A stretch of 33,922 nucleotides of DNA from Thermoanaerobaculia bacterium (GCA_027067575.1 JAMOVQ010000123.1:1-33922), one strand, 5' to 3'; shown: positions 8,306-16,491, counted from the first letter of the stretch. Translations and numbers: made by a program. Notes: generated by a model from the letters alone, not told the origin.

Positions 8306-9605
8306 GCCGACCGCCGTGGTGGCGCCTCCTGGCGGGACGCTCACGCTCGAGGTCCCGACACCCGGCACCACGGTGGAGGCAGCGCTCGATGGTGGCGTCA
8401 TGACACCGGTACCGGACCGACAGCTCGTCACACCCCCGGAGGGGGTCCACTGGCTCGCCGTCCGCTCGCGTTCTCCTCTCGGGATCGGATCCGCCGTTCG
8501 GTGGACGCTCCTCGTGGTCGACGGGACACCACCCGAGCTCGAACTGACGGTGGCCCCCGACCCCGTCGAGGCCGGGGGCCATCGGTGGGTCCCGAGAGGG
8601 GCGGCGGTTCACCTCACGGCCTCGGACGCGACGGCGGGAGTCGCGGAGACGGCACTGTTCGTCGACGGCGTCCCCGTCTCCGGCCCGGACAGCACCACAC
8701 TCGACGATGAGGGGCCGGTCGTGATCACCGCCCGTGCCGAGGATCGCGTCGGGAACCACTCCGAACGGCGCCTCGAGCTCGTCGTGGACGGAACACCCCC
8801 GGCCGTGCGGCTCGAAACCGGGCAGCCGGCCGTCCGCGGAGACGCCGGGCTCGTGGTGGCTGCCGCCACGCCGTTTCACCTCTCGGCGGAGGACTCCGGT
8901 TCCGGTGTCGCCTCGACGTTCCTCGAACTGGACGGACAGACCGTGGCACCCGACCGTCTCCAGGAACCGTGGCCCGCCGGTGAACACACACTCTCCGCGA
9001 CCGCCGAGGATGGGGTCGGAAACCGTACCCAGCCCGTGGAGCTCCGGTTCATCGTCGACACGGAGCCACCGTCGATCCTGTGCAAGGCCCGAGGCGCAGC
9101 GGAGGCCACGATCAAAGGCCATCGGTGGTTCCGCACTCCTCTCCAGGTGACCTGCACCGTGGACGACGATCTCGCCGGGGTGGCCTCCGTGGTCCGCCGT
9201 GACGCCGATCTCTGGACCACTGGAGCAACCTTCGTTCTCTCGGACCGTGACACCGTGACGGTCCGCGGAACGGACCGCGTCGGGAATACGGTGGAACGGA
9301 CGTTCCGATGGGCGGTGGACAACGATCCGCCGGAACCGATCCTCCGGTCAGTGGAGGGGCAGCCCGTTGGACCGGCCGTGACGCTCGCCACCGGCGAGGC
9401 GCTCGTCCCCGGGGCGGTGGACCGAGACTCCGGAACGGCCACCATCGCTTACCGGATCGGTGGTGGCGCATGGATCCCGATCGCGGGCCCCATCCGGTTC
9501 CGGCACGCCGGGCGGTACGACCTCGAGCTGAGAGCGTGCGACGCCTTGGGTAACTGCACGAAACGTTCGTGGATCATCGAGGTGATCAGAAGGGAAAGCC
9601 GATGA
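8217..9605 (+). CDS. Secreted repeat protein with OmpL47-like/Ig-like modules
   Basis: A 462-residue protein. The start is the GTG at 8217, preceded by GGAAGGAG, inside the 3' end of the kinase gene. The N-terminus 'LAGFLALATVSAAAAGPA' is a signal peptide. The body is four or so beta-sandwich-type repeats punctuated by 'VVDGTPP', 'VVDGTPP', 'IVDTEPP' and 'AVDNDPP', each followed by 'DxxSGVA..' or 'DRVGN' strings. This is the pattern of OmpL47 or bacterial Ig-like surface modules. It ends in a final beta module and overlaps the next gene as ATGA. A role as an extracytoplasmic ligand-binding or structural partner of the receptor kinase is inferred from the operon only. Confidence 0.82.
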   Translation: MTGSNVHSACRLAGFLALATVSAAAAGPAEPTAVVAPPGGTLTLEVPTPGTTVEAALDGGVMTPVPDRQLVTPPEGVHWLAVRSRSPLGIGSAVRWTLLVVDGTPPELELTVAPDPVEAGGHRWVPRGAAVHLTASDATAGVAETALFVDGVPVSGPDSTTLDDEGPVVITARAEDRVGNHSERRLELVVDGTPPAVRLETGQPAVRGDAGLVVAAATPFHLSAEDSGSGVASTFLELDGQTVAPDRLQEPWPAGEHTLSATAEDGVGNRTQPVELRFIVDTEPPSILCKARGAAEATIKGHRWFRTPLQVTCTVDDDLAGVASVVRRDADLWTTGATFVLSDRDTVTVRGTDRVGNTVERTFRWAVDNDPPEPILRSVEGQPVGPAVTLATGEALVPGAVDRDSGTATIAYRIGGGAWIPIAGPIRFRHAGRYDLELRACDALGNCTKRSWIIEVIRRESR

Positions 9606-11035
9606 ACGGACGCCGCAACCTCACCGTTGCCGTCATCGTGCTGCTCGGTCTCGCGGCGGCCGCAACGGCGCAGACGCCGACCCCGGCACCACGGCCCGGA
9701 GACACCCTCGGATGGTACGTCGTCCGGCCCGGTGACACCCTCGAGGGGATCACGGAACGGTTCCTCGGCACCCCGAAGTTGTGGCGCGAGAACTGGCGCC
9801 TCAACCCGTGGCTCAAGGATCCCCATACGCTCCACGCAGGCGATCGGCTCCGTGTGATCGTCTCCCGGCAGCTCCCCCCGCGGAGCGCGGAGCTGGAGAA
9901 AGTCGCGCGGCGGGTCGAGGAGAAGCCGCACCCCAACCCGTGGATTCCCGCCCGGGAAGGCGATCTCCTCCGGGAGAACGACGGATGCAGGACGTACCGT
10001 GACTCCTCCGCCCGGCTCCGGTTCGACGACGGAACCCGCGTGACGCTGACGGAGGAGTCGCTCGTGTTCCTGCGCCGCGTGGAACGGACACTCGAGGGCG
10101 TCGACCACGACACTGTGGAGGTCGTGCGGGGACAAGCCGACCTCCAGCTCGAGCCGGAACGTCCCACGTCTCTGGACGTCGAGGTGGTCGTCGGCCCGGC
10201 CGTGGCGCGTCCCCGGCCCGGCCGGACCGGGCGCGGAACCGCCCGCCTCCGTCGCGAAGGGAACCACGGGGCGAGCGTCATGGTGTACGAGGGCGCCGGC
10301 GCCGTGGAGGCTGCGGGAACGGCCGTGGAGGTCCCCGAGGGGATGGGGACGGCCGTTCCGGAGAACGGCCCGCCCTCTCCCCCGGAGCCGTTGCTTCCCG
10401 CCCCCCGGCCAATCGGGCCCGAACCTGGAGCGGTTGTCGGCTGGAACAACCCGAGGCTCTCGTGGACCGCCGTTCCCGGCGCCGCCTCCTACACCGTGGA
10501 GGTCTGCCGGGACACGGCGTGCGCCGAGCTCGTCGCCCGGGCGACCGGGATCCGCGACACGGCGATCCGGATGGACCCGCTTCCGGCCGGTGCCCTCTTC
10601 TGGCGGGTCCGCGCGGTGGCCACGTCGGGCCTCGACGGCTACCCCTCGGCGCCGCGCCGGTTGGAGATCGATGGGGAGTCGCCGGACCGTCTTTCCCCGG
10701 TGGTGGCCATCGCCGCCGGACCTGGAACCGCCGTGGGCGACGGCGGCTCGCTCGTGGCCATGCCCGGTGGCACGATCATTCTCGCAACCACCGACGACGT
10801 CTCCGGGACCGCGACCGTACGGTACCGCTGGGACGGCGGCGCATGGCGGACATGGAAAGGCAAGCCGATCTCCGTTCCGGAAGGAACGGGTCCGCGAACC
10901 CTCGAGGTCGAGGCGTTCGACCGGGCCGGCCGGCACGGAGGACCGTGGCGTGCCACCGTGGACGGAGCCGATGCACCACCGGAGCCTCCGGTAATCCACG
11001 GCGGCGTGGAAACGGGAGGGAGGATCGATGGGTAG
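9602..11035 (+). CDS. LysM and FecR domain envelope protein with Ig-like repeats
   Basis: A 477-residue exported protein. The signal peptide is 'LTVAVIVLLGLAAAATAQ'. A LysM peptidoglycan-binding module follows at about 28-80 ('YVVRPGDTLEGITERFLG', 'HTLHAGDRLRVI'). A FecR-type domain spans about 115-235 ('SSARLRFDDGTRVTLTEES'). A fibronectin-like segment follows ('LSWTAVPGAASYTVEVC'), then a final Ig-like module ending 'EAFDRAGRHGG'. LysM-FecR-Fn proteins are cell-wall-anchored periplasmic proteins. Here it is translationally coupled to the preceding repeat protein by ATGA and overlaps the downstream regulator by 8 bases. No TonB receptor or FecI-type sigma factor is nearby, so a classical iron-dicitrate role is unlikely. 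Confidence 0.86.
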   Translation: MNGRRNLTVAVIVLLGLAAAATAQTPTPAPRPGDTLGWYVVRPGDTLEGITERFLGTPKLWRENWRLNPWLKDPHTLHAGDRLRVIVSRQLPPRSAELEKVARRVEEKPHPNPWIPAREGDLLRENDGCRTYRDSSARLRFDDGTRVTLTEESLVFLRRVERTLEGVDHDTVEVVRGQADLQLEPERPTSLDVEVVVGPAVARPRPGRTGRGTARLRREGNHGASVMVYEGAGAVEAAGTAVEVPEGMGTAVPENGPPSPPEPLLPAPRPIGPEPGAVVGWNNPRLSWTAVPGAASYTVEVCRDTACAELVARATGIRDTAIRMDPLPAGALFWRVRAVATSGLDGYPSAPRRLEIDGESPDRLSPVVAIAAGPGTAVGDGGSLVAMPGGTIILATTDDVSGTATVRYRWDGGAWRTWKGKPISVPEGTGPRTLEVEAFDRAGRHGGPWRATVDGADAPPEPPVIHGGVETGGRIDG

Positions 11036-12509
11036 GGCGAAGGTACTCGTGGTTGATGACGATCCGGCGATCCGGCAGCTCCTGGCCGCGACCCTCGCAG
11101 GAAACGGATTCGAGCCGATCCTCTGCGAGGATCCGCAGCGCGCCGTGGAGCGCGCCCGGAGCTCCGGCGTCGAGGCCGTCGTGCTCGATCTGATGATGCC
11201 TGGCATGTCGGGGTTCGAGGTGCTCGACCAGCTGCGCCGAGATCCGCTGGTGGCGCACATCCCCGTCCTGATTCTCTCGGCGAAGTCGGCTGGATCCGAT
11301 CGCGTCGAGGGGCTCCGGGCCGGCGCCGACGACTACCTTGCCAAGCCGTTCGATCCCGCAGAGCTGGTCATTCGCATCGGCCGTCTTGTCAGCGGACACG
11401 GCCGGGAACGTGACGTCATCCTCAGCGGTGAACTGGGAGGGCTCTCCGCGGGCGACATCCTCCAGCAGGTGCTCGCATCGGGAATCGACGGGGTGCTCCA
11501 CGTGGGCGGGGCCCCTCCGGGGGCGGTGGTCGTCCACGAGGGCCAGATCCGGGCGGTCCGGTGCGGCGAGCTCGAGGGCGAATCGGCTCTCCTGGTCCTG
11601 CTGGAGCGGCGCTCCGGACGGTTCCGGTTCCTGCGAAGCGACGTCGGTTCCAACCAGCCCGAGGACGAGGCCATCGGGCTTCAGGGCGCTTTGATGCAGC
11701 TCGCCTGGCTCGAGGACGAGCTCGAACGAAACCGCCAGCACCTGCCCCCTCCTGGTGCACCCCTTCACCCGGCTCGGCCGGACGAGGAACCGGAGGAGTC
11801 GGAATGCTCCGCCATCGGAACGGTCCTCGCGTGGTTTCGCGACCATCCAGGAAGCTCCCTTGCAGATCTCGAGTCCGCGGCGCTCCTGGCCCCGGCCGAG
11901 GCCCGTCTTGCCGTCGCCATCCTGTGCAGGGACGGGTTCCTGGAGGCCCTGAACACGGCCGAAGAGGAGAGCCCGGCCCCCGACATCTCCGAATCGATCG
12001 AGGCGCTGTGCGTCCGGCTCGAGGCCCGCGCCGTCGTCCTGGGAAAGGCACCCGGCGTGGTGCACCTGCTCCTCGCCGTCGCTCCGGAACGGTGGGAGGG
12101 GTTTGTCGGAGAGTTCACCGCCACGTTCCCGAGCGAGCTGCTCGGCCGGCCAACGGAGCACGTCGTCGAGGAGCTTCGGGGAAACGGATCGGCAAGCCTC
12201 CGAATCTCCTGCACGGACCGGACCTTGCTCCTCCACGCGCACCGGCTGGGCGGCCTCTCCGGACTCCGGGCCAAGGCGTTCCTGTCCCTGGCGTCCTTCA
12301 TCGTCCTCGTGCCGTCCGGAGCACCGTCCCGTGAGGAGATCGAGTTCATCGACGCCCTCGAGAAGTCGGCTGGATCGGGTGAACGGAGCCTCGTCGTCGT
12401 CCCCCCCGACGAAGGTCGAGGGGAGGGCCTGAGAATCCCCTCCGGCGCACGGATCGCCGACCGCATTCCGGCAACTCTGGAGGAGCTTCTCGAGGTGGTT
12501 CTCGGTTGA
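11028..12509 (+). CDS. Response regulator with REC and PATAN (DUF4388) domains
   Basis: A 493-residue protein starting at an ATG behind GGGAGG and overlapping the upstream stop. The receiver domain (1-120) has the acidic cluster 'VVDDD', phospho-acceptor Asp54 in 'VVLDLMMPG' and Lys106 in 'LAKPF', so it should be phosphorylatable. Residues about 133-260 are a PATAN/DUF4388 domain ('LSGELGGLSAGDILQQVL...GVLHVGG', then 'GAVVVHEGQIRAVRCGELEG'). The last 150 residues have an alternating strand-helix pattern loosely like a small GTPase without a P-loop; this is an inference. No cognate histidine kinase lies in this operon; the Ser/Thr kinase gene does. PATAN proteins are often linked to motility and polarity control. 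Confidence 0.87.
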   Translation: MGRAKVLVVDDDPAIRQLLAATLAGNGFEPILCEDPQRAVERARSSGVEAVVLDLMMPGMSGFEVLDQLRRDPLVAHIPVLILSAKSAGSDRVEGLRAGADDYLAKPFDPAELVIRIGRLVSGHGRERDVILSGELGGLSAGDILQQVLASGIDGVLHVGGAPPGAVVVHEGQIRAVRCGELEGESALLVLLERRSGRFRFLRSDVGSNQPEDEAIGLQGALMQLAWLEDELERNRQHLPPPGAPLHPARPDEEPEESECSAIGTVLAWFRDHPGSSLADLESAALLAPAEARLAVAILCRDGFLEALNTAEEESPAPDISESIEALCVRLEARAVVLGKAPGVVHLLLAVAPERWEGFVGEFTATFPSELLGRPTEHVVEELRGNGSASLRISCTDRTLLLHAHRLGGLSGLRAKAFLSLASFIVLVPSGAPSREEIEFIDALEKSAGSGERSLVVVPPDEGRGEGLRIPSGARIADRIPATLEELLEVVLG

Positions 12510-12512
12510 ATC

Positions 12513-12541
12513 GACGGTTCCCGCGGTGTGCGGGAACCGTC
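12513..12541. terminator. Bidirectional intrinsic terminator hairpin
   Basis: A perfect 12-base stem, GACGGTTCCCGC with GCGGGAACCGTC, around a GGTGT loop. It lies between the stop of the plus-strand regulator (12509) and the stop of the convergent protoglobin gene (12553). There is no long T tract, as is common in GC-rich genomes. Its position between two convergent 3' ends suggests use from both sides. Confidence 0.8.
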
Positions 12542-12552
12542 CCGGCTCGGCC

Positions 12553-13113
12553 TCAGCTCCCGGCGCTGCCGACGCCCACCCGGATCAGGCGCTCGATGAG
12601 AGCCTCGGGCATCCCCGTGACCTGATGGATCAGCTGCAGTCGGTGCTCGTTGTAGGCGAAGTTGATCACCATCAGCGCGAGATCCATCACCTTGACGAGG
12701 CTTCCGTAGACGGCGAGCGCCTCCGCCTCCTCCACGGCGACGTCGAGAATCGCTGCAAGGAGATCCCTGCGGAGAACGTTCATCACCGCATCAACCCAGA
12801 GAGAATCCAGAGCGATCCGGACATGGACCTGTCCCACGACGAGCTGCCGCTCGAAGAACGGCTCGCCGTATTCACCCGAGAACAGGGCACGGAGCCACTC
12901 CAGGTGGGTCCGTTTGAGCGTCTCGAGCCGGCCCTCGAGAAAGTGGGCCAGCTGCTCCTCGCGGCCGAGAAGCGCGTAGAACCGGTCCGTGATCTTGGGC
13001 AGACGGTCTTCGATGCGGGGCAGAAAGCCTGTCAGCCTTTCCTCGTCCTCCGGCCCGAGGCCGAGGAACTCACGCATGCTCAGGAACGCCTGTCTGGAGG
13101 AGGTGTGCGACAC
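12553..13113 (-). CDS. Single-domain protoglobin (haem sensor), copy B
   Basis: A 186-residue all-helical protein spanning a protoglobin/globin-coupled-sensor domain. The key block is 'ERQLVVGQVHVRIALD', where His97 matches the proximal haem ligand. 'RFYALLG' and 'HFLEGR...LKRTHLEWLRALFSG' match the family's B-E region. Protoglobins bind O2, CO or NO and usually sense them. No output domain is fused, so signalling must go through partners. The start is the GTG at 13113, four bases after the preceding stop, with GGGGAGAG upstream. It is the last gene of the cassette and the second protoglobin in it. Confidence 0.88.
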   Translation of the reverse strand: MSHTSSRQAFLSMREFLGLGPEDEERLTGFLPRIEDRLPKITDRFYALLGREEQLAHFLEGRLETLKRTHLEWLRALFSGEYGEPFFERQLVVGQVHVRIALDSLWVDAVMNVLRRDLLAAILDVAVEEAEALAVYGSLVKVMDLALMVINFAYNEHRLQLIHQVTGMPEALIERLIRVGVGSAGS

Positions 13114-13116
13114 GGC

Positions 13117-13677
13117 TCAGCTCTCCCCGGCACCGGCTCCGGTGATCTGCCGTAGCTGCTCCTGAACGGTCTCGGCGACGACCCGGACCTCCTCGATCGA
13201 GGGAACCCGTCCGCCGATCGATCCGATGAGAATCTCCTCATTCGCCCATTCGAACGTCATCAACGCGACCTCGGGCTCTCCCTCGGCCATCACCACGACC
13301 CTGCGGACCGGCCGCTTGGGACCGAGGTAGGTCTCGAGAAGCTGCGAGATCGAGGTGAACGCGGCGAGCAACACTTCGGACGGAACGGTCCCCGGCTCCC
13401 CCGCCCGTGCAATGGGGAATCCGCGCTCGTCCATGGCGAACGTCCCCATCGCCCCGAGGCCCTCCCGGAGCCAGACGAGGAGCGCCTGCCACAGCTCCTC
13501 CGTGTAGCGAACAGCGGGGGCCACGAACGGAGGAAGGGTAGAGACAGCGGGTTCGGCCGGCGCCGTCTCGACGGGTTGCAGAGCAAGCGGCCGGACCGCC
13601 GATTCCCTGCGGCGGAGCGCCCTCGAGAGGCTGGACGCGGCGGACAGCTCAAAGAAGTGTCTGGACTGGCCCGGCAT
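13117..13677 (-). CDS. Roadblock/LC7-like protein with long N-terminal linker
   Basis: A 186-residue protein from the ATG at 13677, behind GGAGGAG and overlapping the end of the ParA-like gene by 29 bases. Residues 1-60 are low complexity, rich in Ala, Pro and Arg. Residues about 60-180 read as a roadblock-type alpha/beta domain: helix 'EELWQALLVWLREGLGAMGTFAMDERGFPIA', then 'ISQLLETYL', 'RRVVVMAEGEPEVALMTFEW' and a C-terminal helix. The match is weaker than for the two upstream roadblock genes. The tight spacing (3 bases to protoglobin B) suggests it works with ParA or with the protoglobin. Confidence 0.65.
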   Translation of the reverse strand: MPGQSRHFFELSAASSLSRALRRRESAVRPLALQPVETAPAEPAVSTLPPFVAPAVRYTEELWQALLVWLREGLGAMGTFAMDERGFPIARAGEPGTVPSEVLLAAFTSISQLLETYLGPKRPVRRVVVMAEGEPEVALMTFEWANEEILIGSIGGRVPSIEEVRVVAETVQEQLRQITGAGAGES

Positions 13678-14455
13678 GGGTCTCCTCCTTGACGGCAAGC
13701 CGGTCGAGGATCTCGCCGGCGAGCATCTGGAACCGCCTCCCCTCGGGATGGATCCCGGCGGCCATGAACCCCACGGGAACGCCGTGGAGGCTGGCCTCGA
13801 GGTAGACGGGGTTCCTCGGGACGATGGTCTCGAACAGCACGTCGGGATCCAGGTCCCGCCAGGCCGAACGGACCACCTCCAGGGAGGCCTCGGCATCCCT
13901 GTCGAACATCATCAGGACCAGCCCGAGCAAAGATAGTCCGGGGTTCTGGTGTTCCCTGACACGGGCCATGGCCTCCAGAACCAGATGCACCGACCGCAGG
14001 GAGAGCGGTTCGGCCTGGACGGGGATCAGCGCATGGGTCGATGTCCCGAGGGCCCCCAGTGTCGCCCCGGTGATTCCCGAGGGACAGTCGAGCAGGACGA
14101 TCTCCGCATCCAGTCCGTCGAGGACGGGCCCCAGGACCTCCGGGTTCGAGAGAAGCGTGTGGAAGTCCGGAGCCTCCAGCGGATCCACGTCGCCGACCGG
14201 CAGGAGGGAGAGCCCCGACACCTTCGTATGTACGAGGGCGTCCTCGAGGGTCGTGCCGCCCCGCACCACCTCGTGGAGACCCGCCATGGACCGGTTGGGC
14301 CGCAGCAGAGACGCCGCGAGGGATTCCTGGGGATCGAGCTCGACGATGGTGGTTGCATGGCCGAGCTGGGAGAGGGCAAGCCCCAGATTGAGGGCCAGAG
14401 TCGTCTTGCCCACACCGCCCTTCTGACTACAGATGGCAATCCTCGGTCCGTTCAT
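13649..14455 (-). CDS. ParA/MinD-like Walker-type ATPase
   Basis: A 268-residue cytoplasmic ATPase. The deviant Walker A is 'QKGGVGKTT' (Lys12 and Lys17), the A' motif 'IVELDPQESL', and Walker B 'AEIVLLDCPSG'. It lacks an obvious C-terminal amphipathic membrane helix, so it is more ParA-like than MinD-like. ATG 14455 follows GAGGTC, seven bases after the ODP gene; the 33 codons upstream in frame are unsupported. There is no parB gene or parS-like site nearby, so this is probably not the chromosome-partition ParA. It more likely acts as an orphan that positions a protein complex. The neighbouring roadblock proteins are the obvious candidate cargo. Confidence 0.85.
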   Translation of the reverse strand: MNGPRIAICSQKGGVGKTTLALNLGLALSQLGHATTIVELDPQESLAASLLRPNRSMAGLHEVVRGGTTLEDALVHTKVSGLSLLPVGDVDPLEAPDFHTLLSNPEVLGPVLDGLDAEIVLLDCPSGITGATLGALGTSTHALIPVQAEPLSLRSVHLVLEAMARVREHQNPGLSLLGLVLMMFDRDAEASLEVVRSAWRDLDPDVLFETIVPRNPVYLEASLHGVPVGFMAAGIHPEGRRFQMLAGEILDRLAVKEETHAGPVQTLL

Positions 14456-14462
14456 GAAGACC

Positions 14463-15275
14463 TCACAGGATCTCGGCCAGCACGCTCTCGATATTGCTGG
14501 CCGGGTAGAGCAGGTCAAGGCCACAGGGCAGGGCGGCAAGGCTCTCGATCGCACGTTCCACGTGTTCTTTCGGGATGATCGAACCGTGCTGAGGGCAGAT
14601 TGCCTCGATCGGGAACGGATCGAGCTTCTTCAGAAACCCCTTGAGCGCCTTGTTCGAGGCCATGTAGAAGATATGGAACGGAATCATTGTCTGCCAGTGC
14701 CGTTCCCATTCCGTGACCACGAGCGACCATTCCTTCTCGATCGCCGCACCGATGTCACCGGAGAACAGGAAACCGCTGACCTCGTCGTACGTGACGAACG
14801 CCTCCGGGAAGTGGAGGAACGGCGCGGTGATGAAGACGAGGGATCCGTTCGTGAGATCCAGGGTCGTGGAATCCTCCGGAGAGACGTCGAGCCACGAGAC
14901 CTCGGCGGGGAACCCGTAGTACGGCAACAGCACCCGAACACGGGGAGTGGTGACGATGGTCAGATCCGGCGCCAGCTCCAGCCAGGAAGGGAGCGAATCG
15001 CAGAGATCGGGATCCTGGTGGTGGACCACGACGTGGGTCAGCGAGGAGGCGGGAACGATCCGTTCCACACGCTCCCGAACCTGGGGGAAGTGGTGCAGGG
15101 TCGAACCCGGATCGATCAGGATCCGGTTCCCTCCATCGACGATCAGATAGGCGTTGCAGCGAAACGGAGACGGTTCCTCCGAACCGACCCAGTAGATCGC
15201 ATGGTCGCCTTCGAAGAGGCAGACCGGCGAACCAAGGTCCACCGGGCCGCGCGCAAGCTCGGGTATCCGGTTCAT
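14463..15275 (-). CDS. ODP-type di-iron oxygen-sensor protein (metallo-beta-lactamase fold)
   Basis: A 270-residue protein of the COG0426 metallo-beta-lactamase fold without the flavodoxin half of flavodiiron proteins. Metal-ligand candidates are 'HHQDPD' (His86, Asp88, Asp90), the His in 'FLHFPEAF', the Asp in 'LFSGDIG', and the His in 'CPQHGSII'. The HxDxD form with no following histidine matches the ODP family, which binds O2 at a di-iron site and acts as a sensor in some chemotaxis systems. The start ATG has GAGGAGAGG upstream. It lies between roadblock and ParA genes with spacers of 10 and 7 bases, so it is probably an oxygen or redox input of the cassette. Confidence 0.82.
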   Translation of the reverse strand: MNRIPELARGPVDLGSPVCLFEGDHAIYWVGSEEPSPFRCNAYLIVDGGNRILIDPGSTLHHFPQVRERVERIVPASSLTHVVVHHQDPDLCDSLPSWLELAPDLTIVTTPRVRVLLPYYGFPAEVSWLDVSPEDSTTLDLTNGSLVFITAPFLHFPEAFVTYDEVSGFLFSGDIGAAIEKEWSLVVTEWERHWQTMIPFHIFYMASNKALKGFLKKLDPFPIEAICPQHGSIIPKEHVERAIESLAALPCGLDLLYPASNIESVLAEIL

Positions 15276-15285
15276 CGTCCTCTCC

Positions 15286-15651
15286 TCATCCTCGGATGAT
15301 CTCGTCGAGGTACCGCTTCATCTTCAGTCGCAGATACCCGATGTTCCCGGACGACGCGATGGCCACTGCCAGGAAGACCCTCTTCCCGTGATGGGGACGG
15401 ATCAGGATGTAGTGCTTCGTCGTCGTAATCAGGATCTCGTCGTTGCCACCCATGGAGATGATCCCGCCGAGCGCCTCGTACGCCTCGTGGTGGGCGCGGA
15501 CCAGGGCGGCGTACTGTTCGAGCCGGCCGCCGAGATCGAGGGAACCCTCGGTCTCCACGCCGAGCAACTCCCCGTCGAAGGTCGCCGCCAGCGATGCCTC
15601 GTGACCCGGAATCTCCGCCGGAATGCGTGCAAGTACTGTCTCGTGTGCCAT
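15286..15651 (-). CDS. Roadblock/LC7 domain protein 2
   Basis: A 121-residue single-domain protein. The central pattern 'GHEASLAATFDGELLGVETEG', then 'AYEALGGIISMGGNDEILITTTKHYILIRPH', then 'VFLAVAIASSGNIGYLRLKMKRYLDEI' is the roadblock/LC7 order of helix, two strands, helix, three strands and helix. Such proteins dimerise and regulate Ras-like GTPases (MglB type) or serve as scaffolds. The ATG lies behind GGAGGCGCC, eight bases after the previous stop. No MglA gene is nearby. Confidence 0.83.
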   Translation of the reverse strand: MAHETVLARIPAEIPGHEASLAATFDGELLGVETEGSLDLGGRLEQYAALVRAHHEAYEALGGIISMGGNDEILITTTKHYILIRPHHGKRVFLAVAIASSGNIGYLRLKMKRYLDEIIRG

Positions 15652-15659
15652 GGCGCCTC

Positions 15660-16025
15660 CTACAGGATCTCCCGGACGTTGCTGACCAGCCGTCCCACGT
15701 CGAGGAAGATCAGGCCGAGCTTTGCCTTCTTTGTGGTCAGGACGAGGACCAGCGTCTCGTCCGTGGCCCGCCGCAGGAGCACGTACCCATCCGCTCCCTG
15801 GACGTACACCTGATCGAGGGTTCCCCGGGCGAGCTCACTGGACGTCCGGTCACCCAGGGAGAGCATCGCCGCAGCCATGGCGGCGACCCGCTCCTCCTCC
15901 ATCGTGGCCGGCAGATGGGCCGTGATGATCAACCCGTCGTTGGTGATGACCGCGCTCCCCTCGATGTCCGGCGTGGCCGTGTGGAACGAGCGCAAGAGCC
16001 CGTTCAGCTTCTCCATCCTGTTCAT
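15660..16025 (-). CDS. Roadblock/LC7 domain protein 1
   Basis: A 121-residue protein: 'LNGLLRSFHTATPDIEGSAVITNDGLIITAHLP', 'ERVAAMAAAMLSLGDRTSSEL', 'DQVYVQGADGYVLLRRATDETLVLVLTTKKAKLGLIFLDVGRLV'. This is a textbook roadblock/LC7 domain and the best match of the three. ATG 16025 has AAGGAGG seven bases upstream; the 24 extra upstream codons are unsupported. A 112-base gap separates it from the 117-aa gene, and it is followed by four tightly packed genes. It may pair with roadblock 2 as a heterodimer (inference). Confidence 0.9.
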   Translation of the reverse strand: MNRMEKLNGLLRSFHTATPDIEGSAVITNDGLIITAHLPATMEEERVAAMAAAMLSLGDRTSSELARGTLDQVYVQGADGYVLLRRATDETLVLVLTTKKAKLGLIFLDVGRLVSNVREIL

Positions 16026-16081
16026 CGTCGCCTCCTTACGATCGTTCTCCCACCGGTGATCCACCTCTCGTGACCGCGTGA

Positions 16082-16133
16082 GCGGTACGGCATCCATTGT
16101 ACTGGACCTCGTCAGGGTTCCTCGGGGTACCGC
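16082..16133. promoter_or_regulatory. Inverted repeat in the gap before roadblock gene 1
   Basis: GCGGTAC at 16082-16088 and GTACCGC at 16127-16133 form a 7-base inverted repeat in the 112-base gap between the 117-aa gene and roadblock 1. On the minus strand a TACAAT string lies between the arms. It could be an internal promoter with an operator or an RNA hairpin. The GTACCG core also occurs at 21708-21720. Confidence 0.3.
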
Positions 16134-16137
16134 CTCA

Positions 16138-16491
16138 CTACGCCGTGTCGAGACCGACCGAGTGCCTCAACCACGCGTGGACCCAGGGAACGAGCTCGCC
16201 AGCCGGTGCGAGGCACTGCTCGCTCTCCGGAGGACGTCGTGTGCCTTCCACAACCCGGACCTTTGCCCTCCGGATCGCCCCATCTCGCCCATCAGGCCGC
16301 GATCCGCATTCCTCGAAGACGATGGGAGCCCCTGCCGACTCATCCGGTCCGATGACCAGCTCGATCACCCCGGCCTCCACCAGTGGGAAGAGGTTCAGCA
16401 TCAGCTCGTCGAGAACGATCCCGGGCCCCATCCTGACCATCACCTGCCGCGGCCCGTCGATCTGTCGTGCTGTCCCGTCTCCTGGCTCCAT
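16138..16491 (-). CDS. Hypothetical protein, first gene behind a sigma-54-like promoter
   Basis: A 117-residue protein that I do not recognise. ATG 16491 is chosen because GGGAGGAG lies just upstream and a sigma-54-like -24/-12 element ends 23 bases before it. Residues about 20-60 ('VMVRMGPGIVLDELMLNLFPLVEAGVIELVIG') form a helix-rich hydrophobic core, with a strand-like 'APIVFEECGS' after it. The C-terminus is 'ELVPWVHAWLRHSVGL'. There is no signal peptide or membrane helix. Its position at the head of the roadblock/ODP/ParA/protoglobin operon suggests a dedicated partner of that system. Confidence 0.65.
   Translation of the reverse strand: MEPGDGTARQIDGPRQVMVRMGPGIVLDELMLNLFPLVEAGVIELVIGPDESAGAPIVFEECGSRPDGRDGAIRRAKVRVVEGTRRPPESEQCLAPAGELVPWVHAWLRHSVGLDTA

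Noticed and set aside
9602-11035. Iron-dicitrate FecR system
   Set aside because: The FecR-type domain here is fused to LysM and Ig-like modules in an exported protein, with no FecI sigma factor or TonB receptor.
13649-14455. Plasmid or chromosome partition locus
   Set aside because: No ParB-like gene, parS-like palindrome or origin features lie nearby; the context is a signalling cassette.
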